NCBI GenBank assembly: GCA_023213395.1
Contig: CM041465.1
Location: forward strand, 73,973,741 to 74,037,740
Source of the DNA: Cycas panzhihuaensis
Taxonomy: Eukaryota; Cycadophyta
Reading direction: 5' to 3'
DNA length: 64,000 nucleotides
The notes below the pieces were generated by a model. It had not been told where the DNA came from. It ran no database searches and saw only the letters and a program-made list of their open reading frames with translations. The translations under genes were made by a program, and so were the position numbers. Positions within the stretch are counted from its first letter, which is position 1; each line of letters starts with the position of its first letter. This document shows, in pieces, positions 1 to 12,820 of this stretch.

Positions 1-2584
1 TAAGACCCCATAGTTCATGTTAAAGCTTTTGATTTAGCATGTATTAATTATTAGCCTTACAACCATATTTTAATAAAATCTAAAACAATGAGGAAGGACT
101 AACCAAAGTAAGAGGTCTAAAAGAGTTTAGACCATAATATATATTTTCTTATGGATAAGATAATGGTGACTAATCAATTCTAGTGACCCATATTATAATA
201 AGTGTGAGGTAGCCCAATAATGCTCGTATGTAACTCTAACAAGCCTCAAGTTCTAAAGAGATGAAAAGACAAAGAGCACTACTCTTAATGGGATGAATGA
301 AGCTCACTTAGCTATCAACACCTTATGTGTAAACATAGGGTAAGGATAGACACCCTTTACTAGATCGTTTAGAATATGGATATCAAAGACTTGACCCACT
401 TAAGGGCATAAGATTACTTCTCCCATTTGATGATTAAATTTAGGTAGAAAGATAGTGGTCCCCCTTTTTCAAAGGGAGAAGGGCCTTATCTTAAAAGAAA
501 ATTATAAGAAGCAAACATTAGAGTCCTAAGATACAACTAGTATGCATTTCCATTTAAATGAAACTAATAAATAATCCTAGTTTATAAAAAGCCTTTCAAC
601 CTTGCAAGTTTAAATATTCACAAGAAGTATGAACCTTAACTCTATTAGTCCTTTATTAAATCAACAAATAGAAACAAAATACAATGCAAAGTAATGATGT
701 GAGTTTATTCTTTTCTTATCCTTTTTTTTTTTTTAATCTTTTTATTTTGTAAAAAGAAATTGCCTATATGTAAGATGGAAAAGGGAGGATAAATAGGTAA
801 GATACATACATAAGTCTTTGTTTCTCTTTCTTTGGGAAATAAAACCCAAAAATTAGAATGTACTTTAAGCCTTTTTTTTTAGAAGCAAAATCTACAAAAG
901 AGGGTTCAAAGAGGGAAATGCCTAAATTTTTGTTTAGCCCTTTATCACATACATTAATCTCCTCTTAATATAAAATTTACCAAAGTCAACAAGTAAGGTT
1001 AAGTGGTATATACATTCAATCAAACTACTTAGAAAAAATCTAGTACCATCTTTGTTTACTAGATTAACTTATGCTAGGAAAAAGATTATGAGAAAGTATT
1101 CAAAGTGCCAACAAAGTAATTAAAAACAAGTTTGTTACTCATACCCTTTTAGTGATTCTAAAGAAATTTGGATAGCATTTTGACTACATAAAAGGCATTG
1201 AAGTAATATGAGAAAGTAGGAGAAAGGGGGTATTACTCCACTTTATACTCGAAATCTCTAAACCTATAAAATAAGTTGATGAAAGTGTTACTTCACTTAT
1301 AACTTAGATAACATACATGTATTCCAATTCAAATGATTTGAGAGCAACATTAATTAAGATAACGTTAGGACTTTTTAATAAACTAAAGAGGAAAATAAGT
1401 GAAGTCTCAAAATTAATAGGGTTGCCACCACATTCTAAGCTTAGAGAGTGCTACTAAACCCCACTTTTTCTCTTGCTAGACACTTCCAATAGTAGTAAAG
1501 TGAATTAATCAAGTAAGAAAGGCATCAAACTATGTAACAAACTCATAAGGAAATGAAAATAGAATAAGAAACAAGTGAAAATATGAAAGGAAGATGAAGT
1601 AAAGCTAAAGTGGATTAGGGATGTCTCAATTCCTAAACCAAAGAGGTGGCTCTTAGTAAATTCTTCAATTTAAGAGATCTCTAACTCTAAATTACCTTCA
1701 ATCTCCAAAAATAAATGGATGCCAAAGAGAAATATAAAGCAAACTAAAAATCAACGAGAGATCTAGCAAAATTTTGGTAGCACAACATCTCAACTTGGCC
1801 TCCCCATTTCATAAAATGGGAGGGTGATTTATAAATGATGAGAAGTGAAGAAAGATAGTATTAGGCCCATGGTTTTGAATCAAATCATGGGTAAATTTCC
1901 CATGCATTTAGCTCAAACTTAATGACAGGGCATTGATGAGTAGGTTATTGGGAAGGAAATAATAGATTTCCTAAGTTTTTTTATAATGTTAGTGTCAAAA
2001 TTGCATATGGGCTTATTAATTATGCACTAAATACATGTAACCTTTTTTTAAATTTATTAACTATCATCCCACAAAGTTCTCAATGGTACTATAAAGTTTG
2101 GAACTTTGCTATATCATGGTGAACTTTGTGGTACTTCTAAGCTCTTTAGAGACCAAAAATAGAGTGAGGCAGATATATTTTAATACAAGACAATAAAAAA
2201 ATAGAGTAGGACAAGTAATAATCACAATAGAATGGATGAAAATGAGCTAAACTAAGGTATCTTTAACAATAAAAATATCTAACAAAGTAAGATAAGCATG
2301 TAAACACCAAAATCAAAGGAAAAAAAAGGCAAAAAATGTTTGTAAGAGTACTTAGAGGCCATTCTACAACCAAACTGGCTTAAGTGGATAACTTGTTTTA
2401 TCATTAACCAATGTCAGACTCATCATTGACTAAAAACACACATGCCTAATCAATAAGATAATAGATAAATATTAGTACATATGCTTATAACAAGTTGACA
2501 TGTAAATTGAAATAAGAAAGAGAAATATATACCTTTATTTTCTTATATTTTGATGAATATAGACTTCTTGGGTTATAAGTAACA
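1..2584 (-). repeat. 3' LTR of Gypsy-A (cut by window edge)
   Basis: The block aligns along its length with 22885-25463 in the same orientation; for example the stretch near 88-130 matches 22972-23015. The match stops at ...AACA (2581-2584), paired with ...AACA ending at 25463, so on the minus strand both LTRs begin TGTT. The last 120 bases differ at very roughly a quarter of positions, so this is an old insertion. Short open frames inside are not genes. Confidence 0.8.
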
Positions 2585-2595
2585 CTCACGCCCTT
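2585..2595 (-). other. Polypurine tract of Gypsy-A
   Basis: On the minus strand this reads AAGGGCGTGAG and directly abuts the TGTT that opens the 3' LTR. That is where the plus-strand primer (PPT) lies in LTR retrotransposons. It is impure (two pyrimidines), in keeping with age. Confidence 0.55.
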
Positions 2596-5500
2596 AGTAG
2601 TAGAACTTCTTTAGATATAGGTTATAAGATGGTAAATGGTATCAATAATGCCATAATTATATTGTTCATATACTTATTGAAAATTAAGGGAAAGTAGTTT
2701 GCCATACTTTAACCTCCTTAACAGGTGCTCAAAGAATGTTATCCCTAGTCTAACCTCATCAACAAGAATGTCAATGGTGTGTTGAATAGGGTAGAGATTG
2801 GATTTGTAGTCTAATCTACCATAATGAGATTAAAATCCATAATAAAATCTAAATGAATATAAGAGGGTCACCATAGTTGATCCTCATTAGTGACTACTTT
2901 TGGAGTAATCTAAAGCACTTGAGGTATTACCTTCGTAGTCAAGGATTGGGATTAGAAGCTAACATTATAGTCATAGTTTAGCCCCAATAAGAAGTGCCCT
3001 TCGAAGGAGGAGTTATTTGATCTTGTATTAGAGATGGGTTTATCACCATATTATCCTTTTCAGTGAGTACCCCTCAAAGATAAGGATTTTTGGGCTCAAC
3101 TTGGAGTTAAAGAAAATATTTTTGTTATTTTTGGTTTTGTAATATTTTTGGAGTCTTATTATTTTATAGTGTTTTTTGGATTTTCTTTTCTTTAACTTAT
3201 TTATGATTTATTTAAGTTTTTATTTGTTTCTTAGGAAAGAAAATAAACTAGGAAAAATAAGGAATCTAAAACAATAGACTAGGAAATGACCAAATTGTAG
3301 ATGATACCAGAGGATTACCCTTTTCATAAAGCCATAGTAAGGTTGATATTTACATATTTATAAAATAATTTAAGATCACACTAGAGTATTAGATAGTTCT
3401 AACCTTATTTTAGAGCAATAATGGTAGTTTAGGCTCATACTTAGAGCATTACATAATTCACCCTCAATTTAGAGATAGACACTTTACCCTCATTTTAAGG
3501 ACTCCATGAATTGATGAGGAAGTTAGCTTATAGGCTCAACTTTATTGATGGGCTTGGAAGCCTTAAGGGGAGTGCCCATTTCTAGTAAATAATGTTAAAG
3601 AATGAAGACAACTAATCGATCCATCTCAATATTTTATCCTCATAGAACATGTCAAATTATAACAAATGAGATATATGATAAGATTAACCTATCTAGGTTA
3701 TAGAGAGATCATAATTTAGGGTAGTAAACTTGGTAGGCATTGGTAAGATGGCAAACAATAAGCTAAAAGTTGAAGAATAATAGGTTAGGATTACAATGGA
3801 ATTGTAGTACATTAATGAGTGTTTCAATGGTAGTAATATACTTGGCAATATTATTGGTAACTAAAGGAAGGTAGATTCTAGTATGGGTTAAGACATGGCT
3901 TGCTTGATCTCATATGGTCTAGGGTACAGTAGAAGGGCCAAGATTTCCATGGCTTCTCTCATTGATATAGATTATTAATGCTATGGGGAATATAATAGTG
4001 ACTTAGAGAGAGCATGTTGAATGAAAGAAATGGAGAAGGGATCAATTAATATAACTAGGTTCCAAATTTGTGGCCTTAACTTAAACTTTTAAATAGGTTG
4101 GAAGTGGATCCCATAAGTGGTTGTTCATCACTACTAAGGTAAAATTTTAAAATTATGGTTACACCATTCTAGATATTAAGTAGGTTTGATTATGATTGAG
4201 GCCATAATGGACTTAAATAATTAGATCCAAAGGTCCTAAATGATCTACACATATGGATCTAAACTATACATCACAAGTGGGAATGAATCTAACATACGAT
4301 TTACCCTTGATAATAAGAAGGTATTAAGAGGTCTATATACATATATAAAATATTTTTATTTTGATATTTTTTATTTTATATCTTTTAGTGTATTTATACT
4401 CTTTTTTTAATACTATTTTAATTTGTTTTTTCTTTCCATTTGGAGAGTTATCATTTTTGTAAGGGAGGAGGAAATTGCATTATATGATGGTTCAGATAAG
4501 GGCCATGGTGAACTAAACATTGCTGAACTTGCTTTTCGAGTGAAGCTTCCAAGTAAGTCCTAAACTAACCTTAGAAGGCAAGCTGGCTATAATTATCACA
4601 AGACACTTTCTAGAACATTATGGGTATTACTATTATTGTGGGTATGAAAAGATGTCATGGTGATGAGTGAACTTATGGGTCACTAAGTTATTCAAAAAAG
4701 GATAGCACTATTTAACTAAGTAGGACCACATAGGAACCTAAAAACAAGGCCATGAAGATCAAATCGCCAAGGGAACTAGGGTAGTTTATATGAGCTATCT
4801 TTAACCATTATTTGGTTAGGAAATGAGTGAATAAAGGTCCTTTGAGAAAATTTTATAGTAAGTTAGACTATCTACTATAATGAGGACCACATGGGATTGC
4901 TATACGGGAGCACATAACATGGTCAAGTTAGTAGATGCTTGCTTAAATTATGGATTGCATATAGGTGAAAACTATTATTTATGTGGTAGTAAATTGCATA
5001 AGAAAGTCTAAAGAAAAGGTGGCAAGTATAGGGGCTATGGAGGGAAAACACTAAATAACATAGGTTATTTATGAATAAATAATATCATTGAGAAGGCATT
5101 TCAAAACTTTAAATTTTGACTATAAACACCTATATGCACAAGAGGGATTACCTTGAGGCCCTAAAGGATGAAATGTATTAAAGGAACTAAGGGTTACCTA
5201 TTAAAAAGGGCTCATATAACTAGCATGAGTGAGTTCACTACTAAAAAATAAACCGCTTAATTATAAATAATAGTATTCTAAGAGATAATTATCTTAAGAC
5301 AAATTTTATTAACATAAAGTGCATTAATGACACATTAATAATGTTAATTAAGGGTCATTTTTAGAGGCCTTTTACATTGCAGTTCATAAAAAATGAGCTA
5401 TGGTAATGACAAACTTTGATTTACAAAATAAAAATATGAGAAAAATGGGATCTAACGAGATAGATGGGGTAAAAATTTGACTTTTCAAAGCTAGGTTAGG

Positions 5501-6216
5501 ATGATTATAATATTTTTTTTTTTTAAATTTTTAATTTTATTTTTATATTTAAAGTTAGAAATATTTTTGTTAGGATTTTTGACCCTAAAATACTTTCAGG
5601 CTTATTATGAATAAATAGGAGGTCAAATCAATGCATGATCAATAGAATTAGGCTTGTGGCTTTGAGATGGCCCATCAGGCACTGGACCCAATAGGCCTAA
5701 ACCTCTTAATAATTTTTTATTTACATTTTTAGGTTTTTAAGTGTTTGTCCTAATTTTTACTTATTTTTTACTAAATGGGATCTAATCAAACTTTTGTTTA
5801 CGGCTAGACCAAGGCAATTCAATTGCCTAGTCATTTTGAATGGACCAATTTTTGGTTTGGGTTATTAATTTTTTATTTTTTAAAATCAATTTCTTATCAT
5901 TTTGGTTCATACAAAACTTTATGGGATGTGGTTCGAGGTAGACCACAGTATCGTGAAGTTTAATATAGTATTAGGAAGCAAGAAAACTCATTAGTACTAT
6001 AAAAATTAAATTTTTGTAGTACCGTGAAGATCTTTATAGTATAAAATTTGTGCCATGGGATGTATAAGAGACTTTGTGAGATGCTCAAAATTGAGATAAT
6101 TTTTTAAGTTTTTAATTTAATTTGCCAATTTTAGTAGATTATCATTAGTCTATGATTTATTCTAGCTAGGGAGAAGCTTGCTCAATAAGCTTTGACTTTG
6201 TATTTACTTGTTTTCA
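2596..6216. other. 3' internal region of Gypsy-A, no recognisable gene
   Basis: The region is AT-rich with no gene I recognise. It holds the tandem repeats at 3392-3500. A plus-strand stretch of about 40 codons free of stops (around 4443-4563, containing YDGSDKGHGE) stands out, but I cannot assign it. The region separates the opposite-sense frame from the 3' LTR. Confidence 0.5.
3392..3500. repeat. Tandem repeat of about 30 bp (left array)
   Basis: Degenerate units of the form TAGTTTAGGCTCATACTTAG are spaced about 28-31 bp apart. The same unit occurs more regularly at 8604-8712, so two arrays flank the opposite-sense frame of Gypsy-A. Confidence 0.6.
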
Positions 6217-7800
6217 ATGAGTTATTACAGTGAATAACTATGTGAACTCAGGTTCTAAGATGCTCACCCTCGTCAAAAATATGAATGCTTAGCATGTTAT
6301 GGACTGCTACAAATTGTTTCATCATGATAGTATACATTCGACCATACCCTTCTTATAAATATTATCATCAACTTGGACTAGAGGAGGTAGATATTTCACT
6401 TGGCGATCATAAGAGATATGAGGATGACCCCCTATGATGTAGGGTAGATTTTGAGTGTCCCATGTGTTGAATCACCACTTGAGTCGGGGCCCCTACCTAG
6501 CATAAAGAGGGTATATATTTGTGCAACTTATTTTTTTTAATCATGGGGATATGCGGGATCATAAGGATGATAACCTTAGTCACCTATTGGCTTGAAGAGT
6601 TCCATTATCATGAAAACTTATCATTTACACCATCTTGTTCTACATTGAACATAAATAGAACTTTATAAAGTTCTCCAATAATTGGATGGATGTAGGTTAT
6701 GTGGAGATGCAAGATTGGAAAGCAACTTGATTGAGCCACCTTGATCATTACTAATATGTGAGCTTAGTTAGATCAAATCCAGATAGCAGGTGATGGTAGA
6801 TTTAATGTTATTTTTTTGATCATTTCCATCGACTGGGACCAAGAGTAGATCCATAATCTATTATAAATAGAGGACCACTAATTCATAAATTACTTATATA
6901 ATTTCAAAATTTAGGGGTAGTGGAATAGGTGAGTAGGACCATTTTTGCTAAGTCATTAGCCATAATTAGTATGGATAGATATACCATAGACTAATATGTT
7001 AGAGTACATCAGGATGTTGACATAAAGGAGAAGGAAATAACTATAGAGGGAGGTAGTAGGGATGGAGATTAGGCATCAACATTGCTCATAATTAAGGCAA
7101 TACCTAAGGGAGATCCGCTATAGATTATGGTAGATGCAACACCTAAGGAGGGTCCAATAGGAGATGGCATTGATTGGGCAAGAGGCTCTAGATAAGGAGA
7201 TGATAATTATGGTGTTAGTGATGGTATTTCTCCATGTTTATCTTTATTTCTTTTAATATTATGGTTTGGTTTAGCTTTCATTTCAATTATTGGTTTAGTA
7301 TTCCTTGTAATTATTGATCTCATTGTCATTTTTATGTAATAGGTGGGGGATTTACTCTAGATTTTACTCATTAGGTTTTAGACACCTTATTTGGCATGGT
7401 ATGTATACGAGGAAAGCCTCATGTTTTAGACATTATTGATCCAACACACACATGATCATATATAGTAGTGTTTGCTCTAATAAGTGGGACCCTAATGATG
7501 TGGGGGTAGAGTGAGTAAAGATGCTAGTTGAGATTATTGAGAGAGATGGAACTATAGCCTAGTTATAGGCTATGATGGCATATATGACTGAGCAAGGGGG
7601 ACAAGCCCTAAGGCAATTATAGTTCTAGTAATTATGCTCCCAGTATAGGTTATTCTAGGGGTAGAGACTTAGATTATTATTTTATAGTCCTAGTTACCAT
7701 CCATAAATGCCTAGTTAGCTCAAGTGCAACATCATATAGGAGACTATAGAAGATGGTGATGGAGAGGTCCTATCACTTGCACACAAGTGTCCATACTTCT
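6217..7800 (+). pseudogene. Opposite-sense frame in Gypsy-A, plant-mobile-domain-like, broken
   Basis: Read from ATG 6217 on the plus strand, against gag-pol, this region gives a decayed protein in three parts. The first part has FHL, then MRMTPYDVG and ILSVP (about 6390-6460), which resembles the FHLP-GEMT-DV-LGLP core of the plant mobile domain (PF10536). After a frameshift near 6560 comes a part with KLIIYTILFYIEHK (about 6620-6660). An acidic, glycine-rich hinge and a Gln-rich, coiled-coil-like tail with ERDGTIA and MMAYMTE (about 7530-7620) follow. Stops fall at CAA/CAG or CGA positions. A related frame lies at 27400-28840, again opposite to a gypsy pol. Opposite-strand genes downstream of pol are known from maize Grande-type elements. 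The domain call is by eye; the shared layout is the stronger evidence. Confidence 0.45.
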
Positions 7801-8603
7801 ATCTAGTAAAGGGGTGAGCAGAGGAGGTAGAGAGATAAGGCAAGGTAGGCCCCTCATAATAGCCTTGATTAATATAGCCCACTAATAGTTTTGAGACACC
7901 AAAAATTAAGTGACAGTAAGAGGGGCATTTATATGACATATTTTGTATGATTGTATTATAGGATGTATGTATCTATTTTCTTATTCAAGCTTCTTATATA
8001 CCCTTGTTGACATTTTTGACATGCATACATACATGGGATGTTGATTTGAGCTCCCATGTTATGATTTATATCTTTATATGAGACTTTTATTACTTGTGTT
8101 TGAGTCTTAAATATTATGCATACATCTGCTACTTAGTCACCTAGGTTGCTTTGTGATGCACACATAATACTTGGAAACAAAAATAGTTTATTCTTAGTTA
8201 TACAGTTGGATTGGATATATGAACACACACATATATATATATTTTATTTATTTTATTTTTTTGGGTTTTGTAGCTTTGCATTTTTTTTATCATTTTGAAA
8301 ATAATATTAACAAGTGACAGTTTCTACTCGTAATAGAGTTTGATTACTAATTTATACTTATAAAGGAGTATAATATCCCCATAGAGGGAGGTTTTACTCA
8401 TAATAGAGTGTGGGGTGTTATAATAGGTAATAAATATTAATATATCATAATATGCATGGTTATTGTAGTTTAACCTCTTCTATAATTTATTCATAGGGGA
8501 TTTTTAGGCAATGTCTACCCATATTGGGTCACTATATTTTAGCATCTTTAGTAGCTAAAAATTCAAAGGGATTCTCAATTTATGCTATTAGTGGAGTATG
8601 GGT
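7801..8603. other. Gypsy-A spacer between the opposite-sense frame and pol
   Basis: The region is AT-rich, with a short ATATAT run near 8230 and T-rich tracts near 8240-8300. I recognise no coding motif. The opposite-sense frame and pol converge on it, so it may have held both transcript ends; that is inference. Confidence 0.4.
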
Positions 8604-8712
8604 AGTTTAAGCTCATTTTAGAGAAATGATAGCTTAGGCTTATTTTAGAGCAATAGGTAGTTTAAGCTTATTTTAGAGTATTAGATAATTTAGGCTTATT
8701 TTGGAGCATGGC
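8604..8712. repeat. Tandem repeat of about 28-30 bp (right array)
   Basis: Four units of the form TAGTTTAAGCTTATTTTAGAG can be read, starting near 8608, 8635, 8663 and 8692. They lie just past the pol stop (8724) on the element's own strand, i.e. in its 3' untranslated region. Motifs with a similar TAAGTATAAACTAG core follow the Gypsy-B pol end at 26375-26870. Confidence 0.7.
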
Positions 8713-8723
8713 TAGTAATATTG

Positions 8724-10050
8724 TTAGCTATAAAAATTCTTAAGAAACTACCCATTGATAGATTTTTCAAATTTGAGGCCTTCAAGGGTGGTAATTTAAT
8801 ACACACCATTAAATAGATCCTCTAAGATCATAAATGGGCCTACCCATTTAGGGTAAAACTTTGGGTGACAATCGTGCAAATATTCAAGCTTAAGGACTTT
8901 ATCTCATGGGGCAAACTTCTAAGACCATAAATATTTATCATAGGCCTATTGACCCTTGGCCTTAGAAGTGAGGTTTTTTTGATATACAATAAGGTGTGCT
9001 TTATTTAAGGATTATAAGTCTAGAGGCCATACTTGATAATACCACATTATATCAACAAAATCCTTCATCGACAATCTTAGAGATGGGATCTCAGCTTTTG
9101 ACCTGTTTATAAATGGAGAAGGGTGTCATACCTGTGGTGGTTTGTATATATGTTTGATAGATACATAGAGTAGTATGCAAATGAATGTGCCTATCCTATT
9201 AGGATTTGGATACTATTTTCTTTAGAATTAAAATCAGAGTTTTGTTGAATGCTTTAATTTACTCATTTACTCAAGGGTAGTAGGGTGATGATGTCTTATG
9301 ATTGATATGAAATTTATTGCATAGTTCATCTATCTTGTTATAATAAAATAGGGTTCTATTGTTTGCAATTAAGACATTTGGGACCCTAAAATAATAAATA
9401 ATATGTTGGAAGATGAACATGGCATTAAGCTTACCTATAGTTTAGGACAAAGGGATTACCTTGACCCACTTGGTGAAGTATTCGATTGTAGTCAAGATAA
9501 ACTTATGCTATGAGGAGGATGGGTGAGTAATAGCCCTAATAAAATATAAAACCCATTGTAAGAAGGGCCAAAGAGAGACAATAATACATAGAGCCTTTGA
9601 TGGTTGGTAAATGATATTGGAATGTCCTTAGAATCTCTCATAGCTTTGGACATAGACACATGTATCTTTGAATAAGGTAGGCTAAAATTAACATGTTCAC
9701 ATGATTCTTTAAGCCATCAATTACTTGCCATAGTGCCCCCTATAAATGTTATCATGACATCTATAGAGGATCCACATATGTTTCTTTGGGATTGATGCAC
9801 TTAAGAAGGATCACTTCAAATGATCTCTTATATAGTGTGTTGCAAATGAGGAAGTATTATCAAATTGTGGCCCTCACATATTACTTTACCTTATCGCTTA
9901 TATCTTTAGGATAGACTTGATGAACCAAGTAGTGAATAATATCACTATACCATTCAACATTAATTGGTCTTTGTCCTTTGATTTACCTTTGAGCCATAAT
10001 GGCCTCTTAAGTAAAGAGTCGTTTATGAGAATATTAGTAGGGTTGGAGAT
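8724..10050 (-). pseudogene. Gypsy-A integrase (pol C-terminus), broken
   Basis: Integrase joins the cDNA to the host chromosome. On the minus strand the order is as follows: a linker after RNase H (9898-10110); zinc-domain remnants (HRGHYGK, then PTLFKD, about 9640-9760); WPFLQWVL before the catalytic core; FILTTIEYFTKWVKVIPL (about 9440-9505), equivalent to the family FILVAVDYFTKWVEAI block; then DELCNKFHINHKTSSPYYP (about 9270-9340). The C-terminal part has KVLKLEYLHDCHPKFYPKW (about 8860-8920) and ends SINGxFLKNFYS at the TAA stop at 8724. The aspartate in the Y-D-Y position has become glutamate. Several frameshifts and stops make it dead. I see no archaeal-type second RNase H between RNase H and integrase. 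Confidence 0.8.
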
Positions 10051-11640
10051 GGGTGCATGAGCTAATTGCTCAACTATTATCATCCTCTTCTTATATTTTC
10101 TATTAATCATTTATAGGTCATACTCTTGTAGGAGGATTACCCATTTCCTACTAATCCTGTTAGGTCAAATTTTGTTAATAGATAATAGAGAGAGTTAGAT
10201 TCTATGATGACACTCAACATGTTATCAAGGAGCTAGTGCCTCAACTTCTTGTTGGCAAACATGAGTATAAGACACTCTTTCTCTATGGGGATGTAATTAA
10301 TATTTGCTACCATGAGAATATGGTTAATAAAGTAGACAACATGCTCTATCCCCAAGTCATCCTCTTCATCCAACATGGCTCCAATTATCTCATTCATGGA
10401 AGACACATATAAGATGAAGGGCTTGTCAAAATGAGGTGGGCATAAGGTTTAGGTAGACACAAGGCCTCATTTAAGACCTTTAAAGATAGCTTAGGTTGGC
10501 ATTATTTAAACAAAGGGGATCCCTTTTTTTGGAGGTTTATCATGGGTTTAGGATTCATGGCAAAGTTAGCCAAGAAGCATCAAAGAAAACTAAGACTTCC
10601 TAAGAATAACTTGATTTATTTATAAGTAAGAGGTAGGGACATCTCTAGGATTGCCCTTAACTTCTCATAGTCAACCTTGATTCCCTACTTAGACATAATA
10701 AATCCCAATAAATTTTCTATTATAATAGCAAATATGTGTTTGAGTAGGTTGAGGCTAACATGATGCTTTTTACACCTTAAGAAGATCTTCTTGTAATTGA
10801 CAAGGTGATGTCCCCTTTTTCGTGAAAGTCTAAGTATATCATTAGTGAACACTTCCATAATTTATTTATGTAATCATGGAATATAAGTACATGGATCGGT
10901 AGTAAGTGGAACCAACATTTTAAAGACTAAAGGGAATTGCCACATAAGCAAATATTCCCCATGATGTTATGGAAGTCATTTTGTGATGGTCCTTGATAGA
11001 GATCTAAATTTAGTTGTATCCTAAGAAACTATCAATGAGAGACATAACTTCAAACCCTACCATCCTATCTATGATTTGATTGCTAAAGGGAAGGAGGAAG
11101 TTGTCTTTGGGATAAGCATTATTGATATTATAAAATTCAATATAAACATGAATTATCTCATTCTTTTTCACCACTAGGATGATGTCGACACTCGTTGTGG
11201 ATAGTCAATTAATATGATGATGCCCATGTTATGGAGTTTTTTAGCCTATATTTTGATGGTAGTTAAGAGCTTATGGTATATTAGGTGTTACTTTTTCCTC
11301 ACTAACTTGGATTTAGGGATGGTTTTGAGGTTGTGCATGACAACCTTGGGGTTTATTCCTTTCATGTTAGCATAGTTATATACAAAAAAAATCTTAGAAC
11401 TCTTGAAAGATATCTATATTCCTAGTGATCCCCCACCTTGATAACTTTACCTAGGATGATAAGGATGTCTACAATCTCCCCCCTGAGGACAAACTTCCCC
11501 TCCTCAAAGTGGGGAAAAGCCTACTCTATAAGTACATCTATTATGGCCTTAGTCACAATGGACTTGACTAAAGAGGAGCGAATTGTAAGGTATTTTGAAA
11601 CCCCAACTTGTGGTGATTCAAAGGGAGATAGGAGCAAACT
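10051..11640 (-). pseudogene. Gypsy-A reverse transcriptase and RNase H, broken
   Basis: This part of pol would copy element RNA into DNA and degrade the RNA. RT entry motifs are GINPKVVMHNLKTIP (about 11320-11370) and ILVVKKNEIIHVYIEFYNI (about 11130-11190), followed by AYPKDNFLLPF. The catalytic Y-x-D-D box is reduced to remnants near 10820-10860. The connection reads CKKHHVSLNLLK and LLGFIMSK, then GIKVDYEKLRAILE (about 10640-10790), the gypsy thumb signature. RNase H reads KPFILYVSSMNEIIGAMLDE (about 10360-10425), then NYIPIEKECLILMFANKKLRH (about 10255-10320). Stops such as the one after KLRH (TAC to TAG or similar) and at least three frame changes inactivate it. Confidence 0.85.
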
Positions 11641-12820
11641 CTATGAGGTGCTCTAATAATTCTTCATCATTTTTGAAGTAATCAATGACATGGATAACCT
11701 TTCCTTAAGTCATGGGTTCTTGGCCTTTAGGAGGGTTAACATAGTGATCAACCCATAAATTAAAGAAATACAAATAATAGTTAGAAGAATCAAAATCTTG
11801 GTGTTAGTGGCAATTATGATTCAACTCAATGGGAGATGAGGCTTAGGTAATGGAAGCTAGAGCATCCTTAGGCCCAAGATTGAATATAGAAAGTCCATAT
11901 GGCACATCCTAGGGTGATAAGTGAGGAAGATCACAAATGATATGATCATTATATAAGAAAGTGGAAGTGGATTCAATGTTAGAAATGAGAGTTGTTTGGG
12001 GAGGGTCAATTCTTATGACCATTAGACCGAGAAGATCCCAAACTTGGTGGATCATGTTAATGGTTCTTAGTGGGGGGCTAGATCAACACCCTCTCTTAAA
12101 GAGAGGTTATCCCAAAGCCATGTGAGGATTAAAGTAATGCGATGGGCTTGAGAACCAAGATATACTTAGTGTACCTGAGGTTATTAACTAGGTTGTATTG
12201 GTCAAATATTTGGCTACTTTAGGTCTCCAAGATTCTCCACATTTCATAAAGGTAGGTAATCATTGATGGGGAAGTCTAAGGATGAATGGGTTATAAGGTG
12301 GGTAGAGAAGAAGGTAGAGTCATGCATAGCAACTCAATAGTCTCCTTAGTAAAGTTAGGATGGTGGGACCAAGTCATTAGCCATGCTATGCAATCCAAAC
12401 TTATTCAAAGGGGGAGATCTTATGGGCTAGGGGAAGAGATGCACTAGTTATAGGATCCTCTATGGAGGCATCTTGTTACTCAAATAGAGAGGAAATTCTC
12501 TAAAAAGGGATAAATAAAGGGGGAACATCTTTGGGAGATGTAGTCCCTTGGGTATAAGAGATCATAGCCACCTCACATGTAGTGGGATCCTTGATGTTAG
12601 GGTTAGACTTAGGGTCACTAAGGGCTACAAGGTACCCATAGCTACCCACTCTAATAAGGTAAAGCAAACTATGTTCAGTCCTAAAGAAGGGGAGTCTTAA
12701 TTAAACTTAGGGATTGGATCTTAATAGAGAGACTCAAGCCATGGGTTATGTTCAACAACTTCTTCAACTTTAGCATTGAAGATAGACTAAATGATGATTT
12801 TGGATGAATGGGGAGGAGGC
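11641..12820 (-). pseudogene. Gypsy-A linker between protease and RT, unreadable
   Basis: The position between the protease and RT relics implies this was pol coding sequence. Both strands are full of stops and I recognise no motif. The only modest open frame nearby (11438-11656, plus) overlaps the RT N-terminal linker on the wrong strand and looks accidental. Confidence 0.4.

Noticed and set aside
1-2584. Segmental duplication with 22885-25463
   Set aside because: The position of the two blocks around a complete set of gypsy genes on one strand, TGTT starts and a PPT at the inner edge fit LTRs better.
4443-4563. Cytochrome b5-like start (LYDGSD)
   Set aside because: Only six residues fit; the following sequence lacks the haem-binding His motifs.
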